Source: Vombatus ursinus
Lineage: Eukaryota > Chordata > Mammalia > Diprotodontia > Vombatidae
Direction of reading: 5' to 3'
Assembly (NCBI RefSeq): GCF_900497805.2
Contig: NW_020946557.1
Location: forward strand, 1,713,498 to 1,777,497
DNA: 64,000 nt
In this document: positions 22,068 through 32,115 of the stretch, piece by piece
Numbering within the stretch: position 1 is the stretch's first letter
Layout of the letters: each line of letters begins with the position of its first letter
Notes under the pieces: model-generated
The model's database searches: none
Told to the model about the DNA's origin: nothing
What the model saw: only the letters and a program-made list of their open reading frames with translations
Position numbers and translations under genes: made by a program

Positions 22068-22215
22068 CTGAATTATTATTTCATTGGTATGAGGAAACTC
22101 AACTTTTAATTTTAGAGAGTTGCCTAAAGCATTGAAAGGTTAAATGTCTTGTTCAGGGTGATATAGTCCATATGTGTTAGAGGTCCTCCTGACTTCAGTG
22201 CTGTGTCTCTGGAAA
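22068..22215 (+). mobile_element. MIR-like SINE 3' part
   Basis: 'tatttcattggtatgaggaa', 'aaggttaaatgtcttgttca', 'gtcctcctgacttcagtgct'. Confidence 0.55.
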
Positions 22216-22301
22216 AAAAGAAAGAGGCAACTGACTCTTTACCAGTATCTTTTTTTCCCCACTATTAAAAGTGAGTATAAAACATTAAAATGAGCACTTC
22301 T

Positions 22302-22920
22302 TTTTTGAGGTTTCTATACCCTAGTACATGGTCAATTTTTGTGTATGTGCCATGTACCACTGAGAAAAAATATATTCCTTTCTATCCCCATTCAGTTTTC
22401 TCCAGAGGTCTATCATACCTAACTTTTCTAACGTTCTATTCACCTCCTTAACTTTTTTCTTGTTTATTTTGTAGTTAGATTTATCTAGTTCAGAGAAGGG
22501 GAGGTTGAGGTGCCCCAACTTTTTGCAGTTTATTTCTCCCTATAACTCCCATAACTTCTTCTCTAAGAATTTGGATGCTATACCACTTGGTGCATATATG
22601 TTCAGCAATGATATTACTTCATTGTCTATGGTGCCTTTTAGCAGGATGTAGTTTCCTTTCTTATCTCTTTTGATAAGATCTATTTTTGCTTTTGCTTTGT
22701 TTGAGAGCAGGATTGCTACCCCTGCTTTTTTTTTAACTTTAGCTGAAGCATAATATATTCTGCTCCAGCCTTTTACCTTTACCCTGTGTGTGTCACTCTT
22801 TTTCAAATGTGTTTCCTGTAAACAACATATTGTAGGGTTATGGTTTTTAATCCATACGCTTCCATTTTATGGGAGAGTTCATCCCATTCACATTCACAGT
22901 TATCATTACTATCTGTGTCT
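22302..22920 (-). pseudogene. L1 ORF2 N-terminal endonuclease fragment
   Basis: Near the start a broken frame reads VNVNGMNSPIKWKR, matching the L1 'LNVNGLNSPIKR' opening. Then the open frame 22806-22540 has KKSDTHRVKVKGWSRIYYAS, KKKAGVAILLS and ISLLNIYAPSG, the apurinic-type endonuclease core. The next open frame (22518-22321) has LDKSNYKINKK and EKLGMIDLWRKLN, the downstream part of the same domain. The expected GDFN block falls at the frame change. Sequence stops near KIDHVLGYRNLKK. ORF2p nicks target DNA with this domain, but here it is broken and has no reverse transcriptase. Confidence 0.87.
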
Positions 22921-23567
22921 TTTTCTCCATTCTTTCTCCATCCCCCCATTTATGCTTTTCTTTCTCCTTTCTCCTTTTCCCTCCTCACTAGTGTTTTGCT
23001 TTTGACCACCGCCTCCCTCAGTCCCTCCTCCCTTCCATTAGCCCTTTCTCTTTTCTTCCCCTTTACCCTTACTATTTCTTCTCTCCCTTCTATCCCCACT
23101 CCCTTCTCTTTCCCCTTCTCCCTCCTACTGCCTATAGGGCAAGTTACATTTCTATACCTAACTGATTATGTTATTCCCTTCTTGAGCCAAATCTGATGAG
23201 AGTAAGGTTCAAACATTGCTCATCCCCCTCCCTTCTTTCCCTTTGCTGTAATAGGTTTTTGTGTCTTTTTGTGTAATGTAATTTACCCTTGTCTGCCTCC
23301 TCCTTTCTCAGTACATTTTCTTAGCTCAGACTAATCGACTTACTTGGATCCATTTAACCCACTTGATTAGATTTTTTTTTATCATTACATCAAAGTCAAC
23401 TTATATCCACCCCTTTTATGTATACTCCTTTAACATGATGTAATAACAATACAATTCTCAAGAGTTGCAAGTGTCATCTTCCCTTGCAGGGATGTGAACA
23501 GTTTGCCCTTATTAACAGCATATTGTATCTTTCTGTCCCATTTACCTTTTTATGTCTCTCTTGAGTC

Positions 23568-24591
23568 TTATACTTGAAGATCAAATTTTCTGTTGAGCTC
23601 TGGTCTTTTTATCAGGAAGGTTTGGAAGTTCCCTATTTTGTTGAATATCCATCTCCTCCCCTGAAAAATCATGCTCATTTTTGCTGGGTAGTTGATCCTT
23701 GATTGTAATCCAAGCTCCTTTGCCTTATGGAATATCATGTTCCCATGCCCTATGGTCTTTTAATGTAGAAGCTGCAAGGTCCTGTGTAATCCTGACTGTG
23801 GTTCAATGATATTTAAATTGTTTCTTTCTGGCTGCTTGCAGTATTTTCTCTTTGACCTGGTAATTTTGGAATTTGGCTATTATATTCCTTGATGTTTTCA
23901 ATTTGGGATCTCTTTCAGGCAGGGAGGGGTAGATTCTTTCTATGGTTATTTTACCTTCTGGTTCTAGTACTTCAGGGTAGTTTTCATTTATGATTTTCTG
24001 AAAGATACTGTCCAAGCTCTTTTTTTCATCATGATTTTCAGGTAGACCATTAATTTTTAAATCTTCTCTCCTGGATTGATTTTCCAGGTCAGTTGTTTTA
24101 CCAATGAGGTATTTTACGTTTTCATCTATTTTTTTTAATTTTTTTTTTGTTTCGGTTTGACTGATTCTTGCTCTCTCATAGAGTCATTAGCTTTCATTTG
24201 TCCAATTCTAATTTTTAACATATTGTTTTCTTCTATTAGATTTCATACCTTCTTCCCCAAATGGCCAATTGTATTTTTAAGGGATTTGTTTTCTTCAGTG
24301 TACTTTTTCCAGTTGGTCAGTTGTATTTTTTAGGGACTTGTTTTCTTCAGTGTACTTTTTTTTTCCAGTTGGCCAATTGTATTTTTTTAAGGACTCTTCT
24401 ACTTCTCTCATTTGACTTTTAAAATCCTTCTTGAGCTCTTCTAAGAAGGCTTTTTGGGCTTCAGACCAGTTCATATTCCCTTTTGAGGTTGTAGATGTAG
24501 GTTTGTTGACAATGTTGTCCTCTTCAGAATTTCTGCCTTGATCTTCACTCTTCTCATAATATGAATCTATGGTATGTTTCCTTTTACTCAT
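23568..24591 (-). pseudogene. L1 ORF1 (RNA-binding chaperone) relic
   Basis: The start MSKRKHTIDSYYEKSEDQ is followed by a charged region with LKKDFKSQMREVEESLKK, a coiled-coil-like stretch. Near the C-terminus come ERIYPSLPERDPKLKTSRN and QVKEKILQAARKKQFKY, the ORF1p C-terminal RNA-binding domain. The last residues RPELNRKFDLQV end at a stop (23568-23570). ORF1p binds L1 RNA as trimers in the ribonucleoprotein. The ~341-codon span is normal for L1 ORF1, but frame changes and stops break it into at least two open blocks (24591-24295 and 24015-23803), with the RRM region unreadable in one frame. Confidence 0.85.
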
Positions 24592-25238
24592 GGTGTTTCT
24601 TTATTCTCTGGCCTTTAAAGAGTTTGAGCTCTCCTGCTGGGGAGCAGAGGGCACTGACCCAAGTTTCTTGTGTTGGGAGTCTAGGTCTTGGTCACTGGCT
24701 TTGTGTGCTGGGGCCACCAATGTTGGCAATTGGAGACTGTAGGGTTCTGGCAGCTTACCTGGTGTTAGGCTGGAATCAGTGAGGCTGGAACTTTTGGGCA
24801 ATTCTAGGTTGCATGCTTTTCCTTTCCTTTAGTTTTCTTCAGCTTCTTTCAGATGGATGTTGCAGGGTGTTTATCTGCCTGGGGCCCTTTGTAGTGCTGC
24901 TTCCCTTATTTTTGCTGAGGCATTGGGAGACCTGTTTGCTGTAGAATGCCGAGGCACCAGTATCTCCTCCTGGTGTGCTAAAGTGGGGCTTTCTGCTAGC
25001 TGGCTGGGATGCCTCCCGATCCATACTGCTTCCCTTCCCCAAGGGCAAGAGGGGCCTTTCCCTATAATTCCTCAAGCTACCTGGGCTACTGCACTGCTAC
25101 TCCCCCTCTTTCTTCTAGTTCAGCTGTTTCAGGGTTTTTCCTGGGACAATATTTTCTGGCTTTTCAGAGGTTGATAGGGGAGGGTGAGAGCAACTACCTT
25201 TTTACTCTGCCATCTTGTCACCTGGAAGTGGAAGTCTC
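24592..25238 (-). promoter_or_regulatory. L1 5' UTR / internal promoter region
   Basis: The region lies upstream of the ORF1 ATG on the minus strand and begins with the 'aagatggcagag' motif typical of L1 5' ends (a likely YY1-type CCAT site, inferred). It is CpG-poor, suggesting that this copy is older or more decayed than the one at 57132-60114. Confidence 0.65.
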
Positions 25239-25254
25239 TAAAATGAGTATTTCT

Positions 25255-25685
25255 AAGACTGATGGGAAAGCTTTACCTGCTGATTGGAAGATAATTATCA
25301 CTTGGAGGATTGGCTGACAAAAAACTTTAGTGCCAATTACTTAAAGGAGAGCTGAATTTTATTGCATTTTTAGCTATTGCCTTTTAGCATGGTAAATTTG
25401 GGACAGATGAAGCCTCTTAGAAATTCTTGGTTGCTCCTTACTGCCCCCATTTGCTTTTGAGAAAGAAAAGTTGTTGGTAGGCAAAGGGAAAGTAGACCTG
25501 GCAACTACTTTAAAAAAAAAATTGAAGCTAATTAGCAGCATCCCCCAGAGGAAAGAATGATTGGGTTTGTCTGCATTGCCCAGAGAACCAACCTAGGTAC
25601 ATTATATTTCTCTGGCTTAAGAAAACTACTTATCATCATAATAGTTATACAGGTTTTCAATACCTTTTAAAGGATGTTATTTAGT
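25255..25685. other. No feature recognised
   Basis: About 430 bp between the L1 and a Mar1 copy. No repeat or coding landmark. Confidence 0.4.
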
Positions 25686-25932
25686 AATTTCAGTTATGTC
25701 TGTTGCTTGGTGACCCCATGTGGGGTTTTCCTGGCAAAGATACTGGAGTGGTTTACCATTTCCTTTTCCAGCTCATTTTATGGATGAAGAAACTGAGGCA
25801 TGAAGGATGAAGAAACCCTTAACTGAGGGTTAAGTGAGTCACACAGCTAGTGAGTATTTGAGGCTGTATTTGAACTCAGGCCCTCTTAACTTGAGGCCTG
25901 GCTCTCTATCTACTTCACCACCTAGCTTCCAC
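25686..25932 (-). mobile_element. Mar1 CORE-SINE
   Basis: Reverse-strand Mar1: 'gaccccatgtggggttttcc', 'tggagtggtttaccatttcc', 'cacacagctagtgagtattt', 'tctatctacttcaccaccta'. Nearly full length. Confidence 0.85.
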
Positions 25933-26244
25933 TTTTTAAAGGATGATTATGAGTTAAAAGAGCTTGTCACTGCTTTATCAGTTCCAGAGTGGAAGATTTG
26001 CCCAGCAGGAGAATGATAAAAACCAGTTTACAGAGAAATTGCTTCATGTGGTATAGATTATCCATGAAACAATATTAAGGCCTGCAGTCCAGAGTTGTTA
26101 ATTACTACAAATACATCTTTTCTGCTAAGTTTCTGTATGTATTTGCTTATTTTATCCTACTATGTGCATTGGTGGGAGAATGTGATCCAGATGTATTAAT
26201 TATGGTATGTTGATTATTTCTGTTTATCTTATTTTTAGTATTTG

Positions 26245-26296
26245 TGATATATTGATTGCTATTGATTTTATGATATATTGATTGCTATTGATTTTA
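26245..26296. repeat. Exact 26-bp tandem duplication
   Basis: A 26-bp unit beginning tgatatattgattgct is repeated head-to-tail without mismatch (26245-26270, 26271-26296). It is a recent local slip event. The rest of 25933-26303 shows no recognised feature. Confidence 0.9.
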
Positions 26297-26303
26297 CCTT
26301 ATT

Positions 26304-26562
26304 GTTGTTGTTCAGTTGTTTCAGTTGTGTCTGACCTTTCATGACCCCATTTAGGGTGTTCTTGGTAAAGATACTGGAGTAGGTTGCCATTTTTTCTTCC
26401 AACTCATTTTACAGATGAAGAAACTGAGGCAAACATTATTAAGTGACTTGCCTAAGGTTATACAACTAGTAAGTACCTGAGGTCGAATTTGAACTCAAGT
26501 CTTCTTGATTCCAGGTCTGGCGCTCTATCCACTGAGCCACCTAGCTGCTCTAGTTTTGCCTT
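26304..26562 (-). mobile_element. Mar1 CORE-SINE, full length
   Basis: It starts with 'ttgttgttgttcagttgttt', then 'gaccccatttagggtgttct', 'aaactgaggcaaacattatt', 'gtgacttgcctaaggttata', and ends 'ctatccactgagccacctag' (the tRNA-like head on the reverse strand). Confidence 0.88.
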
Positions 26563-26948
26563 ATCATTAAATAAATGTTTTATATTTAAGTTAATGGTAT
26601 CTCTGTGTGAAATGACTGATTTTGTGTAGTTGGGAATCACAAAAGTGGGAGCTCAAGGTTCAGTAACTGGTAGAAAAATGATAACCCTGGACAACAGGGC
26701 TATTCCAAAGTCCCTGAGAATGTTTGAGATATAACTGTGAAGTGGTGATACTTTTCTAGGAACTTTCTCACCCTTTCCAGTGTGATGGGAAATTGGGGTA
26801 CATGAGCTCCCAGATAGAGACAGTGGGTAGCTCATATCTTATGTCAATGGTTATAATGTGGAGTTCATTCCAGGCATGTTAGAGGGTGTTACGCTATGAT
26901 CCTTAGATCCCTATTGATGCAATCTAAAATTAGATTTAGAAATCATTG
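26563..26948. other. No feature recognised
   Basis: About 385 bp of unique sequence between Mar1 and a hAT element. Confidence 0.4.
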
Positions 26949-26956
26949 GTCTAGGA

Positions 26957-27628
26957 CAAAGATTCTTAATCTGGGGTCTCTGAGCTTATTATTTTAAATA
27001 TTTGATAGCAATATTTCAATATACAATTGTCTCTTCTACATCACAGCTTTCCACATCTTGGTTTTGATATATTTCAGGTTGGCATAAGAAATTAAATGGG
27101 AATTTTTTGGGAGTTTTGCAGAAGCTTAAAATGACACACAAAGGACAGCAGATGACTAAATAAAGTTTAGAAATTCAGAAATGCATGAACTATATGTATA
27201 GTATTACATAATATCAAGAAAAAAAGAGCAGCTAGGTGGTGCAGTGGATAGAGCACTGGCTCTGGAGTCAGGAGGACCTGAGTTCAAATCTGGCCTCAAA
27301 TCACTTGATACTTACTAGCTGTGTGACTCTGGCCAAGTCACTTAACCCCAACTGCCTCATTAAAAAAAAAAAAAGAAATCCATGAAGCTGGAAGACTTCT
27401 CTGGTACAAAGGGATGGTCAAAAACTTTTACACAGATGTTCCAGAAATGGGGGGGGGGCACCATACCCCTAATCCCTGCAGTATGAAAGGGATAACTGTA
27501 ATTCATTTCCTCCGTAATCACATTCCTACGTATCACATTTTATGCATAAAAATTCAGAAAAGGGGCACATATGTTTTAACAGGCTCCCAAGGGGATCCAC
27601 AAGACAAAAAAAATGTCAAGGACTCCTG
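26957..27628. mobile_element. Non-autonomous hAT DNA transposon with nested SINE
   Basis: The left end 'caaagattcttaatctgggg' pairs with the right end 'aaaatgtcaaggactcctg' as diverged terminal inverted repeats. The flanks are 8-bp duplications gtctagga (26949-26956) and gtctatga (27629-27636), one mismatch. Inside lie no transposase codons, so it is a MITE-like copy of a Charlie-type family. A tRNA-SINE is inserted at 27226-27374. Confidence 0.75.
27226..27374 (+). mobile_element. tRNA-derived SINE (WSINE1/SINE1-like)
   Basis: Nearly undamaged: 'gcagctaggtggtgcagtgg', 'gagttcaaatctggc' (B-box-like), 'ctagctgtgtgactctggcc', 'agtcacttaaccccaactgc', then a 13-A tail. It is among the youngest insertions in the window. 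Confidence 0.92.
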
Positions 27629-27734
27629 GTCTATGATAATAAGCTCTAATTTGTCATTAAATTCTTTCAACTTTTATGTTTGACACATCGCAGCATTGCA
27701 TTCAAAGAAAAAGAGGGAAAAGGTGCTTGCTTTG

Positions 27735-27905
27735 AAATAAAAAGATCTGAATTCAAATCTCAGTTCTATCATTCATTACCTATCTTTTCTTCAACCAGTC
27801 ATTTAATCTCCAGGGCCTCAGTTTTTTCATTTATAATATGAAGAGATTGGACTAGATGACTTTTAAGGTCCCATCCAATTCTAAATCTATGTTCCTATGA
27901 TCTTC
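27735..27905 (+). mobile_element. tRNA-type/MIR SINE
   Basis: 'gatctgaattcaaatctcag', 'ccagggcctcagttttttca', 'gagattggactagatgactt', 'ccaattctaaatctatgttc'. Confidence 0.75.
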
Positions 27906-29106
27906 AGAAATATCTTCAAAATCTTTGTTGGGATTTAATTCCTAGAGAAATGGAAAGCAGAGTTTTTTTTCCTTTCAGATCTACAAAATGCTTTTTTTTT
28001 CAAGTAGATTCCCTACAGATTTCAGGGAGATCAGTTTTAAAATCCATGCAATCAACCTAGAAAGAAGACTTTAAAAATTAAAGTAATTTAATAGCTATAT
28101 ACAGAGTTCTGATAAAGCGACCATTTAAAATTCTCGTGTGAATAAGGACAGACAGGAATCTGTCTCTCTTCTCTTTGCAACCTTAGGACAGAGTCTAACC
28201 TTTAAAACTCAGTCATGCTTAGCTAACACAAAGCTCTTTCCCTAGGGAAAAAGTCATCTTAATTGTGCCAGGGTCTGCTGAAGGATATCTAGAGTGACCA
28301 TACCACAGAGTGTGCAAGTCACAATGAAGAATAATTATTGACACTCTTTTGCTCTCTTTCAATGTATCAACCTCATTGTTCAGTGACACACTGGAGGAGC
28401 TCCCTTTTTAATGTCTTGTTTCTAGTGGTGGGAATATAAACTAATTATTATCATTTTTTCCCCTGAGAATCTTGACCCTATCTCTGTTAAATCACATGTA
28501 CACCATTAAATGATTTGCATACCAGTGGAACTGGAGCTTCATTTTGTAACTCTCTCTAGGGAATGCCTATCTCTTTTACAAGCACAAATTCTCACAGGTT
28601 GTCAAAAAGCATGTTATCAAGGAGGTCAAATTCCCCTTTCCTTCACGTTCTCTCTAGTGAAACAGTGTAGGAAAGCACTGGCCCAGAAAAATTGTCCCTC
28701 ATGCCTGGAAACAGGGTGGCAGTTATGAGTGATGGTTAACCTAGAGAGTGACATCTGGTGTTGGAGGATGTTAAACACTCACAAAAGAAATCCACTTGCT
28801 TCTCAGTTGCTGTGGCAGCAGCTGGCTGACAGAATCAAACATTGGCATAAAGCTTGCCCTTGTCTAACTTCGGTGCTTGAAAAAAAAAAAAGAAAGAAAG
28901 CATCTGTCCAGCATCTGTTGCTAGGAACCTTGTATCTCTTAAAAATGAAAGCTTGCTTTCTGTTGGAGGAAATTGTCAGTTTGTTGAGTGAGGCAGCAAA
29001 GACCGATCTACCAGGTACTATGAAAAAGTGAGGTGAGGCACTGTGCATTTCAAACCAAAATATGATAGTTTAAAAAGCAAAATTTTATGTCAGTCCTCTC
29101 AGGTTG
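27906..29106. other. 1.2-kb block without recognised repeats
   Basis: No SINE, LINE or microsatellite is recognised apart from a short A11 run near 28880. Two consecutive plus frames (28510-28728, 28729-29031) exist but differ in frame context and lack any domain, so I do not call a gene. It is a candidate for conserved noncoding sequence only. Confidence 0.5.
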
Positions 29107-29121
29107 TCTTAAGAATCTTTT

Positions 29122-29264
29122 TTTTTTTGGCAATTGGGGTTAAGTGACTTGCCCAGGGTCACACAGCTAGTAAGTGTCAAGTGTTTGATCTGAGGCTGTA
29201 TTTGAACTCAGGTCCTCCTGACTTCAGGGCTGGTGCTCTATCCACTGTGCCACCTCACTGTCCC
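29122..29264 (-). mobile_element. tRNA-derived SINE with 15-bp target duplications
   Basis: Reverse-strand SINE (T-run, 'ggcaattggggttaagtgac', 'ctctatccactgtgccacct'). The flanks 29107-29121 and 29265-29279 are the same 15 bp (tcttaagaatctttt). Clean duplications mark a young insertion. Confidence 0.93.
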
Positions 29265-29367
29265 TCTTAAGAATCTTTTGCTTGTTTCTTGGTATTCTGC
29301 TAGGTGTCCTTCCTATGTCCATGTATTTCACCAGTGGTCCCTCCTATATTCAAGTACTATAAATCCT

Positions 29368-29530
29368 CCTAGAATTATAGAACATCAGGTCTGGAAGGGA
29401 ACTTAGCCATCCTCTAATCAGACCTAAAACCAAGGCCTTTTTAAGACCTTGGTAAAACAGAGGTAAAGTGACTAGCCGAAGGCCAAGTTTCCTGACTTAC
29501 AGCCCTAAACTCTATTCGTCATGACTATAA
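29368..29530 (+). mobile_element. MIR/THER-like SINE
   Basis: 'aattatagaacatcaggtct', 'ggaagggaacttagccatcc', 'gtaaagtgactagccgaagg'. Diverged. Confidence 0.65.
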
Positions 29531-29619
29531 CATGGTAACCATAAAATTTCAACAAATACTTATCAAAAGGCCACTTCAGACTTCTACCTTTTCCATTTTT
29601 TCCTGTACCTGTTCATGCT

Positions 29620-31140
29620 TATTCTTTTATTTTAATTTAAAAATTAATTTATTTGAACATTAAAAAATGATTTCCAAATTCTTTCCTTCCATCCTGCCAC
29701 TTTATGACCCATTGAGAAAGTAAGGAATGTGATAATTATGCATGTGAAATCATACAAAACATATTTCTATACTATCCATGTTGCAAAAAAAATAAAAAGC
29801 AAGAAAAATAAAGAAAGTGAAAAAAGTCTGTTTCAATCTGTACTCAGAGTTTATCATCAGATCTCTCTCTGGAGGCAGATGGCATTATTCATCACAGGTC
29901 CTTCGGAATTGTCTTAGATTATTGCCTTCATCAGAGTAACTAAGTCATTCACAGCTGATTATCCTTACAACATTGCTGTTACTGTGTACAATGTTCTCCT
30001 GGTTCTGCTCACTTCACTTTGCATCAGTTCATATGAGTCATCCATGCAAGGAACCATTGATTGCAGTAAATGAAGAAATTTTGAATGCTGTGGATATGTT
30101 CACTTACCTTGGCAGTATACATTTCAGGGATGTCCACATAGACGATGAAGTTGATTTATACATTGCCAGAGCTAGCTCAGCATTTAGCAGGCTCTGAAAG
30201 AAAGTGTAGGAGAGAAGAGGTATGAGCCTACATACCAGACTGGAGTCCTATAAAGCCTTTGTGCTGACTTCATTGTTGTATGCCTGTGAAACCTGAACAG
30301 TCTACCAGTGCCATGCCAGAAAATGGAACCACTTCTGTCTGAATTCAATTAGGAAGATTCTGAAGATTACCCAGCAAGATAAGGCACCTGACATTGAGGT
30401 CCTCTTTCGAGCTGAACTGCTGAACATCCAAACTCTATTGCAGAGAGTACAACTCTCATGGCTTGCCATGTAGCCCAGTGCCAAATGTACATTTACCTAA
30501 CAGACTATTTTACAGAGAACTCACACAAGGTATGGGGGTCAGAAGAAGCAGTACAAAGACACCATCAAGGTTCCCCTCAAGAACTGTAGCATTGATTGTG
30601 AGACATGGGAGATATTGGCACAGTACTGTTCAAAATGACAAGCTCGCATCAAAGAAGGAGCTGTGCTCTATGCACAAAGCAGAATCACAGTAGCACAAAT
30701 GAAACATGAGATATGAAAATCTAGAAACATCTCCATTCCAAATGTTCAAATGGGCTATTTGAGTCTGACCTGTGATAGAGCCTTATGAGCTCATATTCAA
30801 CTGATTAGCAACAGTCAAATACACTGTACCTTGTCACCAATATCACAGTATCATTGGGCCTCTTTGACCACGGAGGAGAAACAACAACAACAACAAGTCT
30901 TCCCAGTTTTTTCTGAAGCCATCCTACTCATAATTTCTTATAGAACAATAGTATTTCATCACAATCATATACTACGACTTGTTCAGCTACTTCCCAATTG
31001 ATGGGATCCCTTCAATTTCTAATTCTTTGCTACCACAAAAGCTGCTAGAAATACTTTTGAACATATAGGCCACCCTCACCTTTAAAAAAAACTCTTTGGG
31101 GTATAGTTCTAGTAGTAGTATTGCTGGATCAAAGGGCATT
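29620..31140 (-). mobile_element. L1 3' end split by an RTE-like LINE
   Basis: Minus-strand L1 3' UTR (29620-30044) has 'ttgctgttactgtgtacaat', 'ctcctggttctgctcacttc'. The ORF2 C-terminal part (30895-31140) has 'cccaattgatgggatccctt', 'gtattgctggatcaaagggc'. The two are collinear with the uninterrupted copy at 36545-37560. The gap is filled by a plus-strand LINE end. Confidence 0.85.
30045..30894 (+). mobile_element. RTE-like non-LTR retrotransposon 3' end
   Basis: Broken plus-strand frames give NAVDMFTYLGSIHFRD then ARASSAFSRL, and later NHFCLNSIRKILKITQQDK and VQLSWLAM. This is the 'FTYLGS...RI.KAS.AF.RL...HLSCLRKIL.I.WQDK...LRW.GH' series found C-terminal to the reverse transcriptase in some RTE-like LINEs. 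Further on, SLTCDRAL...HIQLI resembles a decayed C-terminal zinc finger. The copy ends in a (CAA)n tail, not poly-A. Flanks gagtcatcca (30035-30044) and aagtcttccc (30895-30904) fit a 10-bp target duplication. Several stops make it inactive. Clade assignment is moderate. Confidence 0.72.
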
Positions 31141-31335
31141 CTCAGGGCCCAGACAACTCTCTAAAACTATAATATTCCAGAAATGTGCCTACTTCAATTG
31201 GTGGAGGGAGTTTCCTCACCCAGGAATTCCCCATATCGAGAAATAACAGGTCTAGTCATATTCCTGTCCTGTTTTATCCCCAGTGCCTGACTGGCACATT
31301 TGTTTAAAGTGCTGATTAATAAATATTTGTTTGTT
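31141..31335 (+). mobile_element. Mar-family SINE tail and L2 tail
   Basis: 31141-31250 has 'cagacaactctctaaaacta' and 'gagggagtttcctcacccag', the Mar SINE tail. 31255-31335 has 'ccccagtgcctgactggcac' and 'attaataaatatttgtttgt', an L2-type end. Confidence 0.65.
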
Positions 31336-31359
31336 AGTTGTATAAAAAATAGGCTGGAA

Positions 31360-31590
31360 AGTAGAGCAGAAGTAGAGTTGTAGAAAGAGCACAGGGTCAA
31401 GAGACACAGCTTCAAGTTCTAGTTTTCACATTGATTAGTTGTGTCACCATGGGTGTCACTTCAATTCTCTGAGCCTCAGTTTTCTTCATCTGTAAAGTGG
31501 AAATATTTAGCTTCATTATTTGTCTCATAAGGATGTGGCAAGGGAAGTACTTTATAAACTTAATGTGATATAAATGTGAGCTCTAATGAT
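31360..31590 (+). mobile_element. tRNA-type/MIR SINE
   Basis: 'gagacacagcttcaagttct', 'ctctgagcctcagttttctt', 'catctgtaaagtggaaatat' in order. Confidence 0.7.
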
Positions 31591-31599
31591 AAAATATCA

Positions 31600-31830
31600 A
31601 CACCTTTCCCACAATAATCTAAGACTATAATGATGATAGTGCTGATAGCTAGCTATTACACAATGCTTTAAGGTTTGCAGAGAACTTTACAAATATTGTC
31701 TCATTTCATCCTCACCACAAACCTGGAAGGTAGGTGCAATTATTATCCCCTTTTTACAGATGAGATAACTGAACCAAACAGAGGCAACATGACTTTCCCA
31801 GTGAAGCATGAATGATCACAAACTGAAGTG
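31600..31830 (+). mobile_element. MIR-like SINE
   Basis: 'caatgctttaaggtttgcag', 'atcctcaccacaaacctgga', 'attatcccctttttacagat', 'gataactgaaccaaacagag'. Confidence 0.75.
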
Positions 31831-31904
31831 TCCCATTTTAAAATGTCCAAAGAATGTGAGAACCCCCTCCCCAAATTTATGCACAGAAGGAAATAAATCC
31901 CATG

Positions 31905-32115
31905 AAATATCATAGAATGAGAATAAGAATCTCAAGAACTAGATTGGAAAGAGACCATAGAGATCATTTATTACCACCCATCATTTTCCACATGAGGAAA
32001 CCAAGTTCCAGAGCAGTTAAATGATTGAGCCAAGCTTAATAAAGGTTGTAAGCAGCAGAACTGGGTGGGATTTTCCATCTTCTGATTCCAAATTCGATGA
32101 CTGTTCCATGGCACT
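31905..32115 (+). mobile_element. MIR/THER-like SINE
   Basis: 'gagaccatagagatcattta', 'gaggaaaccaagttccagag', 'attttccatcttctgattcc'. Confidence 0.65.

Larger units (their letters stand above)
22302..25238 (-). mobile_element. L1 with true 5' end but truncated 3' end
   Basis: On the minus strand the element starts with an L1-like 5' end ('gacaagatggcagagtaaaa', near 25220) and runs through a ~650-bp 5' UTR, ORF1, a ~640-bp inter-ORF region and the start of ORF2. It stops in the endonuclease domain, followed only by A6. Near-perfect 16-bp target duplications flank it: 22286-22301 and 25239-25254 (taaaatgagYaYttct, 2 differences). Most L1 copies lose their 5' end; this one lost its 3' end, with no reverse transcriptase, C-terminal domain or 3' UTR. 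Likely explanations are a prematurely polyadenylated RNA or internal priming at an A-rich stretch. Confidence 0.88.

Noticed and set aside
28510-29031. Two adjacent plus-strand frames that might form one small gene
   Set aside because: The second frame starts right after the first stop, but composition is not coding-like and no motif or splice site links them.
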